A DNA stretch of 64,000 bases from Anodontia alba (Eukaryota > Mollusca > Bivalvia > Lucinida > Lucinidae): NCBI GenBank assembly GCA_964016985.1, contig OZ024827.1:59138681-59202680 (forward strand). The letters run 5' to 3'. Every line of letters begins with the position of its first letter. The stretch's first letter is position 1. Under the pieces are notes generated by a model. The model made no database searches, was not told the DNA's origin, and saw only the letters and a list, made by a program, of their open reading frames with translations. Of the stretch, positions 1 to 10,992 are shown in pieces. The position numbers and the translations under genes were made by a program.

Positions 1-317
1 AGAGTTTCATTCTTGAATGTGATATGTCTACTCAATGTCCTCTACATACTGGTGAAGTATCATGAAAATATCTTAATGTGTTTTAAAGTTATGGTTCGCA
101 CAAATTTTTTACAATTCTGGAGACAAGGGGAGATGACTCATGGACCAAGTCAGTTAGAGTTGTCTTTCTTATACCTGACACCCCTACCAAATGCCCTCTA
201 CAACCTGACAGTTTCCTGAAAATAGCTCAAAGGGTAGTTAGGAGTTATGGGGTGCACAATAATACGTTTATGGATAGACAGATGGATGGATGGACGGATG
301 GATTCCATGCTGATAGC
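1..317. repeat. Internally repeated element, two ~155-bp units plus GATG/GACG tract
   Basis: Two diverged direct repeats start near 1 and 156 (shared blocks 'agagtt', 'cctctaca', 'tgaaaata', 'gttatgg', 'gcaca'). A (gatg)/(gacg) simple tract follows at about 279-300, then 'gattcca-tgctgatagc', which is the same right flank seen in the 511-bp units further right. The mariner insertion at 318 cuts this right flank. The core monomers differ from those of the array at 1662-3640 although the flank is shared. Confidence 0.6.
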
Positions 318-319
318 TA

Positions 320-348
320 CGAGGGATGTTCGAAATGAATTGCTTATT
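320..348 (+). repeat. mariner left terminal inverted repeat
   Basis: 29 bp, exact reverse complement of 1631-1659, directly after the TA at 318-319. Expected binding site of the transposase N-terminal domain. Confidence 0.95.
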
Positions 349-518
349 GTCCTCTAGCTCGATATCCACGTGGGGCACGATAAAAACCAATACATACCTG
401 TATAGGGTTATTCAATATCTACACAATGGTGTATAAATGTACATGTTAGACTAAGTGTAAGACATAAAATTTGCCATTTGAATACACGCAGTCATTGACC
501 ACTGCAGTAAAAAAAAAA

Positions 519-1589
519 ATGGTTAGTAGAAGCGTCGGCAAAAGAGATGAAATACGGGCTTACATCAAAGCTCGCTCAAAACTTGGTTGTTCATTGAAGA
601 AGCTGATGACTGAAATTTCTACTGCTTTTGGACCTTCTTGTGTGTCTTATGACACAGTTCGGCGTTGGAAAAAGAAATTTGAGTCTGGTGTAGAGTCCAT
701 CAAAAATGCACCGAAATCAGGTAGGCCAAAATCTGCATCTCGTAAAGAAATCGTTTCCAAAATAAAGGAAATCATTGAAGGAGATGCCAGATTTACAGTT
801 CGTGATATTGCACGAAAGGTAGGCATATCACTATCAACGGTTCACCTTATTTTGAAGAAGCATTTGAAAGTCAGAAAGATTTCTGCTAGATAGGTGCCAC
901 ATCTGTTGACTGACGAGCAAAAGAGGCAACGGGTGGCCAAAAAGCTGCTTCAAATGTTTCCCAAATATGACAAAAAGCAGTTTGCCAATGTCGTCACAGG
1001 TGATGAAACCTGGGTCCATTATTTTGAGCCCGTCAGAAAGGTTAGCAATAAGATCTGGGCCACTAAACACAGCAAACGCCCAATAATTGCCAAACGTTCT
1101 TTGAGTACAAAGAAGGTTTTGTATGCAATCTTCTTCTCTGGTGAAGGAGTCGCAATAAAAGTGCCAGTGAAAAAGGGCAAAAGCATCACCGGAAAGTACT
1201 ACAAAGACGTAGTACTGAAGAAACTGAAAAAGTATTATCAGAAACGACGCCCTGCCACTGGTTTTAAACATGTCCGTCTTCTACATGACAATGCCCCAGC
1301 TCATACCTCCACAATAGTTACGGCGTTTTTGAAGAAAGAAAAAGTAACTGTTTTGCCTCACCCCGCGTATTCCCCAGACCTTGCCCAATGTGATTTCTTT
1401 TTGTTTCCGAAATTGAAAGCATTTCTTGCTGGGCGGAAATACCAGTCCCGACAGGCACTTGGATCTGCCATTCATCAGTACCTTATTACTGTACCCAAAT
1501 CAGCGTACCGTGACACCTTCAAGAAGTGGATACATCGGCTGAAACTTTGTATTTCTAGCCACAGGGAGTACTTCGAGGGCATGAAATGA
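519..1589 (+). pseudogene. mariner transposase, interrupted by one in-frame TAG
   Basis: Cut-and-paste DNA transposase that would bind the flanking inverted repeats and catalyse excision and TA insertion in the nucleus. The start chosen is the ATG at 519, in frame and near the usual mariner start; the frame is open further upstream only through a TTG at 471. Two helix-turn-helix regions occupy roughly residues 10-60 and 75-120, joined by a GRPK linker. The catalytic aspartates are D162 in GDETWVHYFEP, D257 in HDNAPAH and D292 in YSPDLAQCD, with exactly 34 residues between the last two (DD34D). A TAG at 891-893 stands where the mariner motif WVPH.L has its tryptophan (the next residues are VPHLLTDEQ), so a single TGG-to-TAG change probably inactivated the gene. 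No frameshift is seen; length (about 356 codons) is normal for the family. Confidence 0.93.
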
Positions 1590-1630
1590 GTACTTTTGGG
1601 CTAACTTGAAATTTGAAGTCTCCAGATAGA

Positions 1631-1659
1631 AATAAGCAATTCATTTCGAACATCCCTCG
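1631..1659 (-). repeat. mariner right terminal inverted repeat
   Basis: 29 bp, exact reverse complement of the left end, followed by TA at 1660-1661. Confidence 0.95.
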
Positions 1660-1661
1660 TA

Positions 1662-3640
1662 TATCCCTTAAACCTCTCGGTAGGAGGATAACGAAATTCA
1701 ACAAAAGTATAGCTATATAAACTTAGATGCAAATATTTTTACTTTTATATGTAATTTCTAAGTCTGTGAACTTGATCTCAAGGTCATACCCCGGGATGAG
1801 GATGTTGCTGAGTAAAACTCTAGACCTATGTCTACCAACATGTAAAATATAAATGAAATTCCTCAAAGGGTCTTGATGGTATAGCTATATAAACATAAAC
1901 ACAAAACTTTTTACTTATTTATGAAAATTCTAAGTCCGTGACTTTGACCCCAAGGTTTTCCCCCGGGATAGGGGCGATGCTGATAAAAACTTAAGCCCTA
2001 TATCTACCATCAGGCCAAATATGAATGAAATCCATCAAAGGGTCTTTATAATATAAGGTCTTATAAACTTTAACGTAAAAACTTTGACCCTAAGACAAAA
2101 ATAAAGTATGAACGAATAATGCTTCAACGGATGGACAGACAGACCAACAGATTCCTTGCTGATAGCTATATCTACTCAACATTTAAGTTAGGGGATAATG
2201 AAATTTAACAAAAGGTCTTGATGATATGGCTATATAAACTTAAACGCAAAAAAGTTTACTTTTATATGAAAATTCTAAGTTCGTGACCTTGACCTCGGTC
2301 ACACCCGGGGTGGGGATCATGCTGAGCAAGACTCTAGGCTGATATCTACCAACATGTCAATATAAATGAAAATCCTCAAGGGTCTTGATGATATAGCTAT
2401 ATAAACTTAAACACAAAAACTTTGACTTTTTTATGAAAATTCTAAGTCCGTGACCTTGACCCCAAGGTCACTCCCGGGGTGGGGATGGTGCTGATAAAAA
2501 CTTTAGACCTATATCTACCATCAGGCCAAATATGAATGAAATCCATCAAAGGGTCTTTAAAATATGAGGTCTTATAAACTTTAACGTAAAAACTTTGACC
2601 CTAAGACAAAAATAAAGTATGAACGAATAATGCTTCAACGGATGGACAGACAGACCAACAGATTCCTTGCTGATAGCTATATCCGCTCAACCTTTCAGTT
2701 AGGGGATAATGAAATTTAACAAAAGGTCTTGATGATATGGCTATATAAACTTAAACGCAAAAAAGTTTACTTTTATATGAAAATTCTAAGTTCGTGACCT
2801 TGACCTCGGTCACACCCGGGGTGGGGATCATGCTGAGCAAGACTCTAGGCTGATATCTACCAACATGTCAAATATAAATGAAATTCCTCAAGGGTCTTGA
2901 TGATATAGCTATATAAACTTAAACACAAAAACTTTGACTTTTTTATGAAAATTCTAAGTCCGTGACCTTGACCCCAAGGTCACTCCCGGGATGGGGATGG
3001 TGCTGATAAAAACTTTAGACCTATATCTACCATCAGGCCAAATATGAATGAAATCCATGAAAGGGTCGTTAAAATATGAGGTCTTATAAACTTTAACGTA
3101 AAAAGTTTGTCCCTAAGACAAAAATAAAGTATGAACGAATAATGCTTCAATGGATGGACGGACAGACGAACAGATTCCTTGCTGATAACTATATCCGCTC
3201 AATCTTTCAGTTAGGGGATAATGAAATTTAACAAACGGTCTTGATGATATGGCTATATAAACTTAAACGCAAATTTTTTTACTTTTATATGAAAATTCTA
3301 AGTTCGTGACCTTGACCTCAGTCACACCCGGGGTGGGGATCATGCTGAGTAAGACTCTAGGCCGATATCTACCAACATGTCAAATATAAATGAAATTCCT
3401 CAAGGGTCTTGATGATATAGCTATATAAACTTAAACACAAAAAACTCTGATTTTTTTTATGAAAATTCTAAGCTCGTGACCTTGACCCCAAGGTCACCCC
3501 CGGGGTGGCGATGGTGCCGATAAAAACTTTAGACCTATATCTACCATCATACCAAATATGAATGAAATCCATTGAAGGGTCTTTAAAATATGAGGTCTTA
3601 TAAACTTTAACGCAAAAACTTGAACATGTGACGGAAAGAC
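1662..3640 (+). repeat. Higher-order tandem array: ~511-bp units of three ~170-bp monomers
   Basis: The landmark 'ataaagtatgaacgaataat' recurs at 2101, 2612 and 3124 (periods 511 and 512). Inside a unit, 'ggtctt/ggtctt/ggtctt'-type monomer starts lie at about 2214, 2381 and 2552, then 2725 (steps 167, 171, 173). Monomers A and B are alike (share 'gaaaattctaag', 'gtgaccttgacc', 'ggggtgggga', 'tatctacca'). Monomer C begins alike but continues into a short ACGG/ACAG tract and the 'gattccttgctgatagc' flank. About four units are present. No open frame of note. Confidence 0.85.
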
Positions 3641-3735
3641 GAACGAACGAACGTACGTACGAACGAACGAACGGACGAAAGGAAAAGCGAAAACTATATA
3701 CCCCCACATACTTCGTATGTCGGGGGTATAATGAG
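3629..3735 (+). repeat. (ACGA)n microsatellite and terminal hairpin ending the array
   Basis: The last unit passes into an ACGA/ACGT/ACGG tract (3636-3680), then a hairpin at about 3693-3730. One arm reads 'tatacccccacatac', the loop is 'ttc', and the return arm 'gtatgtcgggggtata' has one unpaired C. The order core repeats - microsatellite - right-end hairpin matches the bivalve pearl-type elements (family knowledge). Confidence 0.7.
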
Positions 3736-4562
3736 TTCTGTTAATGCAATAGCTTCAAACTTTACATACTCAAGTTTTTCTTCACTGTGGAAAAAGCATA
3801 CTGATGCAATAGAACATTATTTACAAGAAACACTTTAATAATACTGTACATTTCAACGTATAAACTACAAACTCCAGAGTTATTTAATATTATTTCATAC
3901 CACCTGCCTACATTATCTGCAGATAAAATGCGAGAAATTGTTCAAAATACAAACAATATAAAAAAGGAAACACCGACCTCGAAATTTTAAACGACATTTG
4001 AAATATTTTGCTAATTCTGCTACTTTTGAAGGTTTTGCAAGTACCAGGGAAGTGGCTTTCTGACTGCAAAAGTTTTCTCCCTGTGCTAATTGGCGGCAAA
4101 ATATTAAAGTCTGCGCTTCATTTTACATAAACTTCATGTGTTTATAAACGGGAAATCTTTGAAAATGTCCATTTCGGAAAAAAAGTGAGTAAATTTACAT
4201 GGTATTAAAAACCCAAAACCGTAAAGAAATGATTCATGATTTTTTTTTTCATGCATGAACAGTTGCCGGATCACAAGAAAGTTAATTTGAAAAGAGGTCA
4301 CAGGCCGAGTATTCCAAAATCTTCAGATGGACCCGGCAAATATTAATACAATGAGGCATATAAATGTGCAATCGCTATTCATGCATTTTTTCCATTATAT
4401 TTAAAAAATTAATTGAAACACCCGAAAATCATAATATCTTTGTATTTAGTAGGTTGTATAGAATACATTCCGCCGAAGCTAGATTAACACTGTCGTTAAA
4501 ATCAAGATCAAAGAAATATTCATTTTATTTTGGAGAAAGCGTTTAACATCCGATGATGGGAT
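3736..4562. other. No gene or repeat recognised
   Basis: AT-rich sequence with short A and T runs; reading frames are short and have no recognisable motif. Confidence 0.5.
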
Positions 4563-4985
4563 GAGAAATTACGAAATTATAAATTAATTAAACACATATT
4601 TGGTATTGAAACATATCTCGATAATGAACCGGATACAAATATAAGAAAAAAGTTGATATTGTTTTCGAATTAATGCACATAGGTTAAGGATAGAACGTGG
4701 TAGGTAATGGGGAGAGAAGCCAAAGGAAACGTGGTAGGTAATGGGGAGAGAAGCCAAAGGAAAAAATATGTTATTCATGTTATGTTGTTGACAACGAAGT
4801 ACATTTCTTATGTCAGTGCAAAAATTACGACACTTTGAGATTGAAATTGATGGCTAATAGAGAATAAGAAAACTGTAACTTAGATTTTGATATATGTAAC
4901 ATTGACATAGAAATTTTTGTAAATTTGATGACAAACAATGATGCGTCCATTAATAGTTATAGCTAATTTTGTATATGACTGTCAA
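4563..4985 (+). pseudogene. Non-LTR retrotransposon (LINE) relic, C-terminal end of ORF2
   Basis: Conceptual translation in broken frames gives a series of motifs typical of the C-terminus of animal LINE reverse-transcriptase proteins: EKLRNYKLIKHIFGIETYL and NIRKKLILF (from 4563), then, after a one-base frameshift near 4665, RINAHRLRIERGR, then EKICYSC and VVDNEVHFLCQCKNYDTLR (about 4758-4845) with the usual Cys/His-like spacing, and FVNLMTNNDAS further on. Two stops and at least one frameshift interrupt it. A 34-bp segment is tandemly duplicated inside. No 5' part of the element is seen, so it is a truncated dead copy. The clade was not determined. Confidence 0.75.
4694..4761 (+). repeat. 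34-bp tandem duplication inside the LINE relic
   Basis: Two identical 34-bp copies, 4694-4727 and 4728-4761, starting 'aacgtggtaggtaatgggga'. 34 is not a multiple of 3, so it shifts the former reading frame. Confidence 0.9.
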
Positions 4986-6245
4986 AATACATAATAGAAA
5001 ACAAACCAGGATGCTTTCGTCTCAAAACCATTCATCTTCGTTTTGTCTTTTTTATGCATATGCGTGTGTGCAACTGAAGAAAGTTCATGATTGCCATTAT
5101 CATTGTATATTTGCTCTTTGAAATTGAATATATTGCCTTTAACACAAACATTATGATTATAGCTGTGCAATTTAATACATTCTATTCTTAATAAAAGACT
5201 AGATATTATATGCTTATTTCAAGGCGGCATATCTATGTCACATTACGTTAACACGCCTTTGTCTAAAGCATGACATTTCCACTTTATAAAAACGAACAAG
5301 TGGACAATATGCAGCTTATAGACTGGTATAGTTAAAACTCGACTATCGACTAAAACAGAGTAAGAACTATCCGTTGAAAACTTAGGGTGGCGGATTCACA
5401 CGACATATAATTTCTTACAATATTATACCGGTAAAGACTTACAAATGGCTACAACAGCTTCTTTTCGTCTATAAGAAAAGCTCGTGATTCCTTTTTAAAG
5501 AAAAAGAAAAGAATGTCTTCTATGAAAGAATATTTCATAATTAAATCATAGAAACAAATCATTGCGTAAATTAGCTCCGTCCTTGCATAGTTAATTAAAC
5601 TCAACCGTAAAGTTGTAATGTGAATATTTATTTATCAGCCCAGTGAAGTAATACACCCGAATGAAATTCATGAATAAACTAAAACAATATTTGCAATGGC
5701 ATACATGTACATTTTCTACCTACATAAACTGATTGTCCATAATGAGATTAATATACGTCATTCCAGCGGTCCTTAATACATCTACCCTTTGAAGTTACTC
5801 TGTTTTCGACATCATTCACAAAGTCGATTTTTGCGTGGCGTTCTACTCAGAAGAACAAACATGGCACATTTTATCATGTTTCGACGCAAGACTGTCGTAA
5901 CTACTTGTGCAACAAACGGTTTATTCTATTCTGAAATTTAAAAACAAAACCCCAACAACAACAACGAAAGAAAAAAATCTTTATTTTCCAACTAATAAAA
6001 AAGGCTGTAAATTATGCAAAGATCGATTAGCTAGGCAGTTTGTTTCCACTTGTTCAAAACGTCTTAAAGGTTCTCAATATTGTTATGGAGCATCAATGAT
6101 TTAATCCTCGGTGAAGAAAAGAAAAAGGTATTTTGCAATATTTTTTCTCTCCAAAATTCTAGTATAAATTACATGGGTCAGACCCATTTTTGGCCGTAAA
6201 AATATTTTTACAGTACACATTAGAAAGCAAAGCATATAAACAAAC
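4986..6245. other. No gene recognised
   Basis: AT-rich; no frame with recognisable similarity, no clear tandem repeat. Short ORFs such as 5907-6104 look like chance frames. Confidence 0.45.
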
Positions 6246-7456
6246 AAGAGGGCCAGGATAGCCCTGTATCGCTCACCTGATTACCAAACAAGTTTCGAGT
6301 CAGTTGGCTTTTCAGTTCAAGAGATGAAAGTCAATATAGATTTTTGATATAGATATAGATTGGCGGCCATCTTGGATTTCCAGTCAGAATAATTTTAGCT
6401 ACTTTTGATCTACAAGTCACCTTGATACTTTCAATAAAGTTTCGAGTCAATTGGCCTTTTGGTTCAGGATAAAAATTTTCAAAAATAATTTTCAACATGG
6501 CTGCTAGGGCGATCATCTTGGATTTCCGATCAGCATGATTTTAGATATTTCTTATCTACAAGTCACCCTGATACTTCCTGTCAAGTTTCAAATGGCCTTT
6601 TGGTTCAGAAAAAGAAGCGAAAAAATTCAGGTTCAAAATAGATTTTCAAGCTGGTGACTGTGGTGGCCATACTGGATTTCCTATCAGAACAAATTTAGTT
6701 ATGTCTTAGATCTTCAAGTCACCCAGATACTTCCTACGATGTTTCGAGTAAATTGGCCTTTCGGTTCTGGAAAAGAAGGGCAAAATAGATTTCTTAGACA
6801 GCGGCCATGGCGGCCATCTTGGATTTCTGATCGGAACCATTTTAGCTATTTTTCATCTTAAAGTCATCCCGATGCTATTTTTTCATCTAAAAGTCACCCC
6901 GATGCTTCCTACCAAGTTTTAAATGGCCTTTTGGTTCAGAAAAAGAAGCAAAAAATAGGTTTTTAAGATGGTGGCCATGACGTCCATCTTCGATTTTCGA
7001 TCGGAACGATTTTAGCTATTTTTGATGTACAAGTCACCCCAATGCTTCTTACCTAGTTTCAAGTCAATTTGGAAGGATTTTAGCTATTTTGATCCATATG
7101 CCACCCCAATGCTTCCTATCAAGTTTCAAGCCAATTAGTCTTTCGGTTAAGGAGCAGAAGCGAAAAATAGATTTTCAAGATGACCGCCACGGCAGCCATC
7201 TTGGATTTCCGATCGGAACGATTTTAGCTCCTTTTTTTATCAACAAGTCACCCCAGTGCTTCCTACCAAGTTTCAAGTCATTTGGCCTTTTAGTTCAGGT
7301 GAAGATGCGAAAAATAGATTTTCAAGATGGCCGCCATGGCGGCTATCTTGGATTTTCAATCGGAACGATTTTAGCTATTTTTGATCTTCAAGTCATCCCA
7401 ATGACATCGACGGATCTATAGTTCAGCTTAAGCACTTCGTGCTCGGGTGAGCTGAA
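6246..7456 (+). mobile_element. Internally repeated, hairpin-ended (pearl-like) element, ~147-bp monomers
   Basis: Seven diverged monomers share 'cttggatttccgatcgg' and 'ttttagcta' blocks, with starts near 6371, 6518, 6671, 6818, 6988, 7200 and 7347. The common step is 147 bp; the steps of 170 and 212 reflect local duplication or extra sequence. The left edge 'gagggccaggatagccctgt' can fold; the right edge has nested arms 'agcac-ttc-gtgct' within 'cagct...agctg' (7427-7451). Edges carry short inverted 'gctcacc'/'ggtgagc'. The ORF across 7089-7421 is only a translation of the repeats. Confidence 0.7.
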
Positions 7457-8094
7457 AAGACAAATGGTTCTTAATAAAAAGTTGATAATGATAAATTAGT
7501 TCTTTTGTTCCATTTAGAATAAAACATCAAGCGAAAAAATAAATAAATGTCTCCTCGAGGGATGTCGAAAGCACAGTGTGTGCCAGCCTACACCTAATAT
7601 TTCACACCCGTAAGCACCGCCTATATAGTGACAGTGTTGGCTACCTACAACGTACAAATACACGTGCCCTGTGTCACACATTCGTGTCCCTATGACGATA
7701 GGGATCCAATTTAGGCACCGTCACTTTTAAGCCATTTACTAAGAAGATACAAGTTAGATCATGAAATCAATGTTGACTCATATAATATTGTTACAAGAGT
7801 TATGACTTTGCAAAAAGTTTTCCTCGCATGTGTGCGCAACACCGAGTGCTGATATCTGGTTTTACAGTATCCGAACTTAAACCCACGGAATAATTCTACA
7901 CGGTAAGTAAACACGAAGTTACTGATTTATCAAATTATTTAGAAACCAACCCAGAAACAGGCTATTGATTAGCCCTGTGTCCGCAGTAAACAAATGCCTC
8001 CACACTCAGCTCTGAGCCAGCTGGAAAGGGAAAATTTCAAATATATAGCAAAATGTAATGAGCTGTATACTATAATGATATTAAATGGATGTTT
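7457..8094. other. No gene recognised
   Basis: No coding signal or repeat family identified by eye. Confidence 0.45.
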
Positions 8095-8235
8095 TTCATA
8101 TTGGCCCTGTTACAGGTCCGAGGAAAGCCATATTGGCCTGAGGATTGCTGTATTGGCCCTAGGCGAAGCCGAGGGCCAATATAGCCATCTATAGGCCAAT
8201 ACGACTGACCGAGGACCTGTAACAGGGCCATTGTG
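8095..8235. repeat. Foldback / long imperfect palindrome
   Basis: Outer arms 'ggccctgttacaggtcc' (8103-8119) and its exact complement (8213-8229) enclose inner arms built on 'tattggccct'/'agggccaata' around 'aggcgaagcc'. Could extrude as a cruciform or represent a foldback element. Confidence 0.8.
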
Positions 8236-9190
8236 AAAACATCATTGAAAGCCAATAAAACGTCTTTTTGAGTAGTTTTGTTCTTGTTGCTTGCTCCACC
8301 ATGCAATTATTTACTGACTTGTTTTCTAACTTTTGCTTTTCTGAATAAATAATTAGAACTGCTGTCTGCAAATGTAGCTCTAACATCTGCAGGTATCTTG
8401 ATGTACTTTAAGCACCAAACAGAAAAAGTATCACTGTGTTTAAAGTCACATCGACTGAATAATACGTAAAATATTGGCTCGGTTAATACCGTTAAATATT
8501 GACCCGCCTGAATACCTCAGTTTTTATCCCCTTATCACTTTCAGTATTAGCCCTTGTATAAAACCCGGGCCAAAACCATATATAGAAATCATGCCAACAG
8601 TGCATTGGTATGACGCAGGCTGTTTAGCACATAAGAGAACAATAATTACTCAGTTATAATTACTGTTATTCATCTTATGTGAAGTTTCAGTTTTGCCAGC
8701 ACTAGCAAGAATTAAGAAAAATGCTAGGGCCATTTTTCTAATTAACGTGCCCATGCTCTTTGTTAAAAGTACAGCCGACTCGTGTCATTTTTTCTAAAAC
8801 CGGGAGTGGGGGAGAGGGTACAATGAGATATTTTTTATGACTGTTCTTTTTATATGAATCTGCTTAATGTATTTACTCCGCAAAGACAGTGACCCAGTCC
8901 TCTGCCAGACACTAGCAAAAGTTTAATATAAGATTAACACGATAACGTCTGAAAAATGTATGAACAGCGATGTGCAACAATGGACTGAAGTTCTGTTCCA
9001 AATGTTATGGATATATTTCTATGGGCTTCGAGCCCAGTATCACGACGTTTTAGTTTGTAAGTGCATGGAACATCATCAAGGCCTAATAGGCCCTACTTCT
9101 ATACGTACAAATACTTTGGGAGTTATTCTCCAAATATTTTGACATCGTTGCTTTAACAAGCCTATGTAATGTGTACCCTATGTTTCCAGC
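8236..9190. other. No gene recognised
   Basis: Nothing beyond a small hairpin 'gggcttcgagccc' near 9022 stands out. Confidence 0.45.
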
Positions 9191-9191
9191 A

Positions 9192-9641
9192 TTATAGGGA
9201 TCAAACATGCGTTTTCATGCATTATCATCCGCAGGTCCCGAGGGAGGTGTTGAAAACCGAGGCCGAAGGCCGCGATTTTCAACAACTCCCTAGGGACCTG
9301 GCGAATGTTAATGCATTTAAAAACCATGTTCAATCGCTATTATTGCATAAAAACTGAAAACTTTTGCTACAGTTCGCGTTATTTCTTGCACTACTTTGTT
9401 TCGCCTTTTCACTATTGTCTCACGAACGCAATTTCCACGGACTATGCTCATTCTAGGGCCGGGCAGTACACATCTCGTAATGGCAGCAAATCTGTGGCCC
9501 CGGTACGATCATATTGAAAGTTGCGTAGCCGTGCATTAACAGCGCGTGAATTACCTTGTTAATACACGGCTTTACACGGCTTTTCGCCGGTTAATGCACG
9601 GCTGTTAGTAACGTGCGACACTGCTTTTTATGCAATAATAT
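9192..9641 (+). mobile_element. Multi-hairpin foldback element, copy 1
   Basis: Closely similar to 58142-58566. Left part (9217-9316) is a palindrome with arms through 'aggtccc..gggaggtgtt' around 'gaggccgaaggc'. The right part is bounded by a perfect 15-bp inverted pair 'attattgcataaaaa' (9339-9353) and its complement (9625-9639). A third hairpin inside pairs 'ccgtgcattaac' with 'gttaatgcacgg'. No coding capacity: a non-autonomous element. Confidence 0.8.
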
Positions 9642-9673
9642 TAAGTAACAAGCAAATTCCATGGGGAATTTAT

Positions 9674-10992
9674 GTCCCCCGCCTTATTTTTATTTGAGGT
9701 GTTAAAAATGGGTAAGTTAACCAGAGGACCATTGGTCCTGTATCACCGACCTAAGTATTGAAGCAGGAAACCAGTAATAAAAAATAATTTCAGGATTCTG
9801 AAAAAAAACACATGCATATTTCAGACCATCCTTAAAGTACCTGTAAAGTTTCAAAAGGATCGGCTTAAAACTGTGGTAGGAGTTACGGGGACAAGATACC
9901 TACTCCCTATACGCTTCTGTAGTATTAGAACTCAAAAATGTCTAAGTTAAAAATGCGGAAAAAGTAATTAAAAAATTTTAAGGATTCTGAAAAAAAACAC
10001 ATGCATATCTTCAGGCCATCCTAAAAGCCCATTTAAAGTTTCAAAAGGATCGGCCAAAAACTGTGGGAGGAGTTAAGGGGACAAGGTACCTACTCCCTAT
10101 ACACCTCTGTAATATTAGAACTCAAAAAATGTCTAAGTTAAAAATGCGGAAAAAGTGATAAAAAATTATTTCAGGATTCTGAAAAATCCACATGCATATT
10201 TTCAGGCCATCTCAAAAGCTCATATAAAGTTTCAAAAGGATCGGCCGAAAACTGTGGGAGGAGTTAAGGTACCTGCTCCCTAGAGACTTCTGTAATATTA
10301 GAACTCAAAAAATGTCTAAGTTCAAAATGTGTAAAAAGTAATAGAAAATAATTTCAGGATTCTGAAAAAAACACATGCATATCTTCAGACAATCCTTAAA
10401 GCACCTGTAAAGTTTCAAAAGGATCGGCTTAAAACTGTGGTAGGAGTTACGGGGACAAGGTACCTACTCCCTATACGCTTCTGTAGTATTAGAACTCAAA
10501 TAATGTCTAAGTTAAAAATGCGGAAAAAGTAATAAAAAATTATTTCTGGATTCCGAAAAATCCACATGCATATTTTCAGGCCATCTAAAAGCCCATGTAA
10601 AGTTTCAAAAGGATCGGCCAAAAACTATGGGAGGAGTTAAGGGGACAAGATACCTACTCCCTATAGACTTCTGTAATATTAGAACTCAAAAAATGTCTAA
10701 GGTCAAAATGTGAAAAAAGTAATAAAAAATAATTTCAGGATTCTGAAAAAACCACATGCACATCTTCAGACCATCCTTAAAGCACCTGTAAAGTTTCAAA
10801 AGGATCGGACAAAAACTGTGGGAGGAGTTAAGGGGAAAAGGTACCTACTAAAAATTCGGAACCACGCACCACGCACCACGCACCACGCGCCACGCGCCAC
10901 GCACCACGCGCCACGCGCCACGCGCCACGCACCACGCACCACGGAAAGCCAAAAACAGTGTCCCTCCGCTTTTCTTCGAAAAGGCGGGGGAC
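9674..10992 (+). mobile_element. Internally repeated, hairpin-ended (pearl-like) element, ~190-bp monomers
   Basis: Ends are a perfect 12-bp inverted pair, 'gtcccccgcctt' at 9674-9685 and its complement at 10981-10992. Six monomers carry 'caggattctgaaaaa', 'catgcatat', 'agtttcaaaaggatcgg' and 'aggagtta'; their starts are near 9791, 9980, 10172, 10355, 10546 and 10736 (steps 183-192). A (ccacgcac)n-type minisatellite follows (10857-10943), then a right-end hairpin 10961-10992 with loop 'cttcg'. Order of parts equals that of pearl-type elements. Confidence 0.8.
10857..10943 (+). repeat. Minisatellite of ccacgcac/ccacgcgc units
   Basis: About eleven 7-8-bp units with a/g alternation; lies between core monomers and the right-end hairpin of the enclosing element. 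Confidence 0.9.

Larger units (their letters stand above)
320..1659 (+). mobile_element. mariner (Tc1/mariner superfamily, DD34D) transposon, complete ends
   Basis: A 1340-bp element bounded by 29-bp inverted repeats (320-348 and 1631-1659) that match at every base, the left one starting 'cgagggatgttcgaaatg'. It is flanked by TA on both sides (318-319 and 1660-1661), the target duplication typical of Tc1/mariner. Length and single-gene layout fit mariner. It lies inside a repeat: joining 317 to 1662 restores the 'gatagctatat' sequence found in neighbouring repeat units. Perfect ends imply a fairly recent insertion; the in-frame stop suggests a non-autonomous copy that can only be moved in trans. 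Confidence 0.95.

Noticed and set aside
834..1475. Minus-strand open frames under the mariner gene
   Set aside because: Antisense shadows of the transposase reading frame.
7089..7421. 110-aa ORF with internal peptide repeats
   Set aside because: Direct translation of the 147-bp monomers of the enclosing repeat element.
9791..10760. Regularly spaced direct repeats resembling a CRISPR-like pattern
   Set aside because: Monomers are ~190 bp and similar throughout; there are no short conserved repeats with unique spacers, and the context is a eukaryotic genome.
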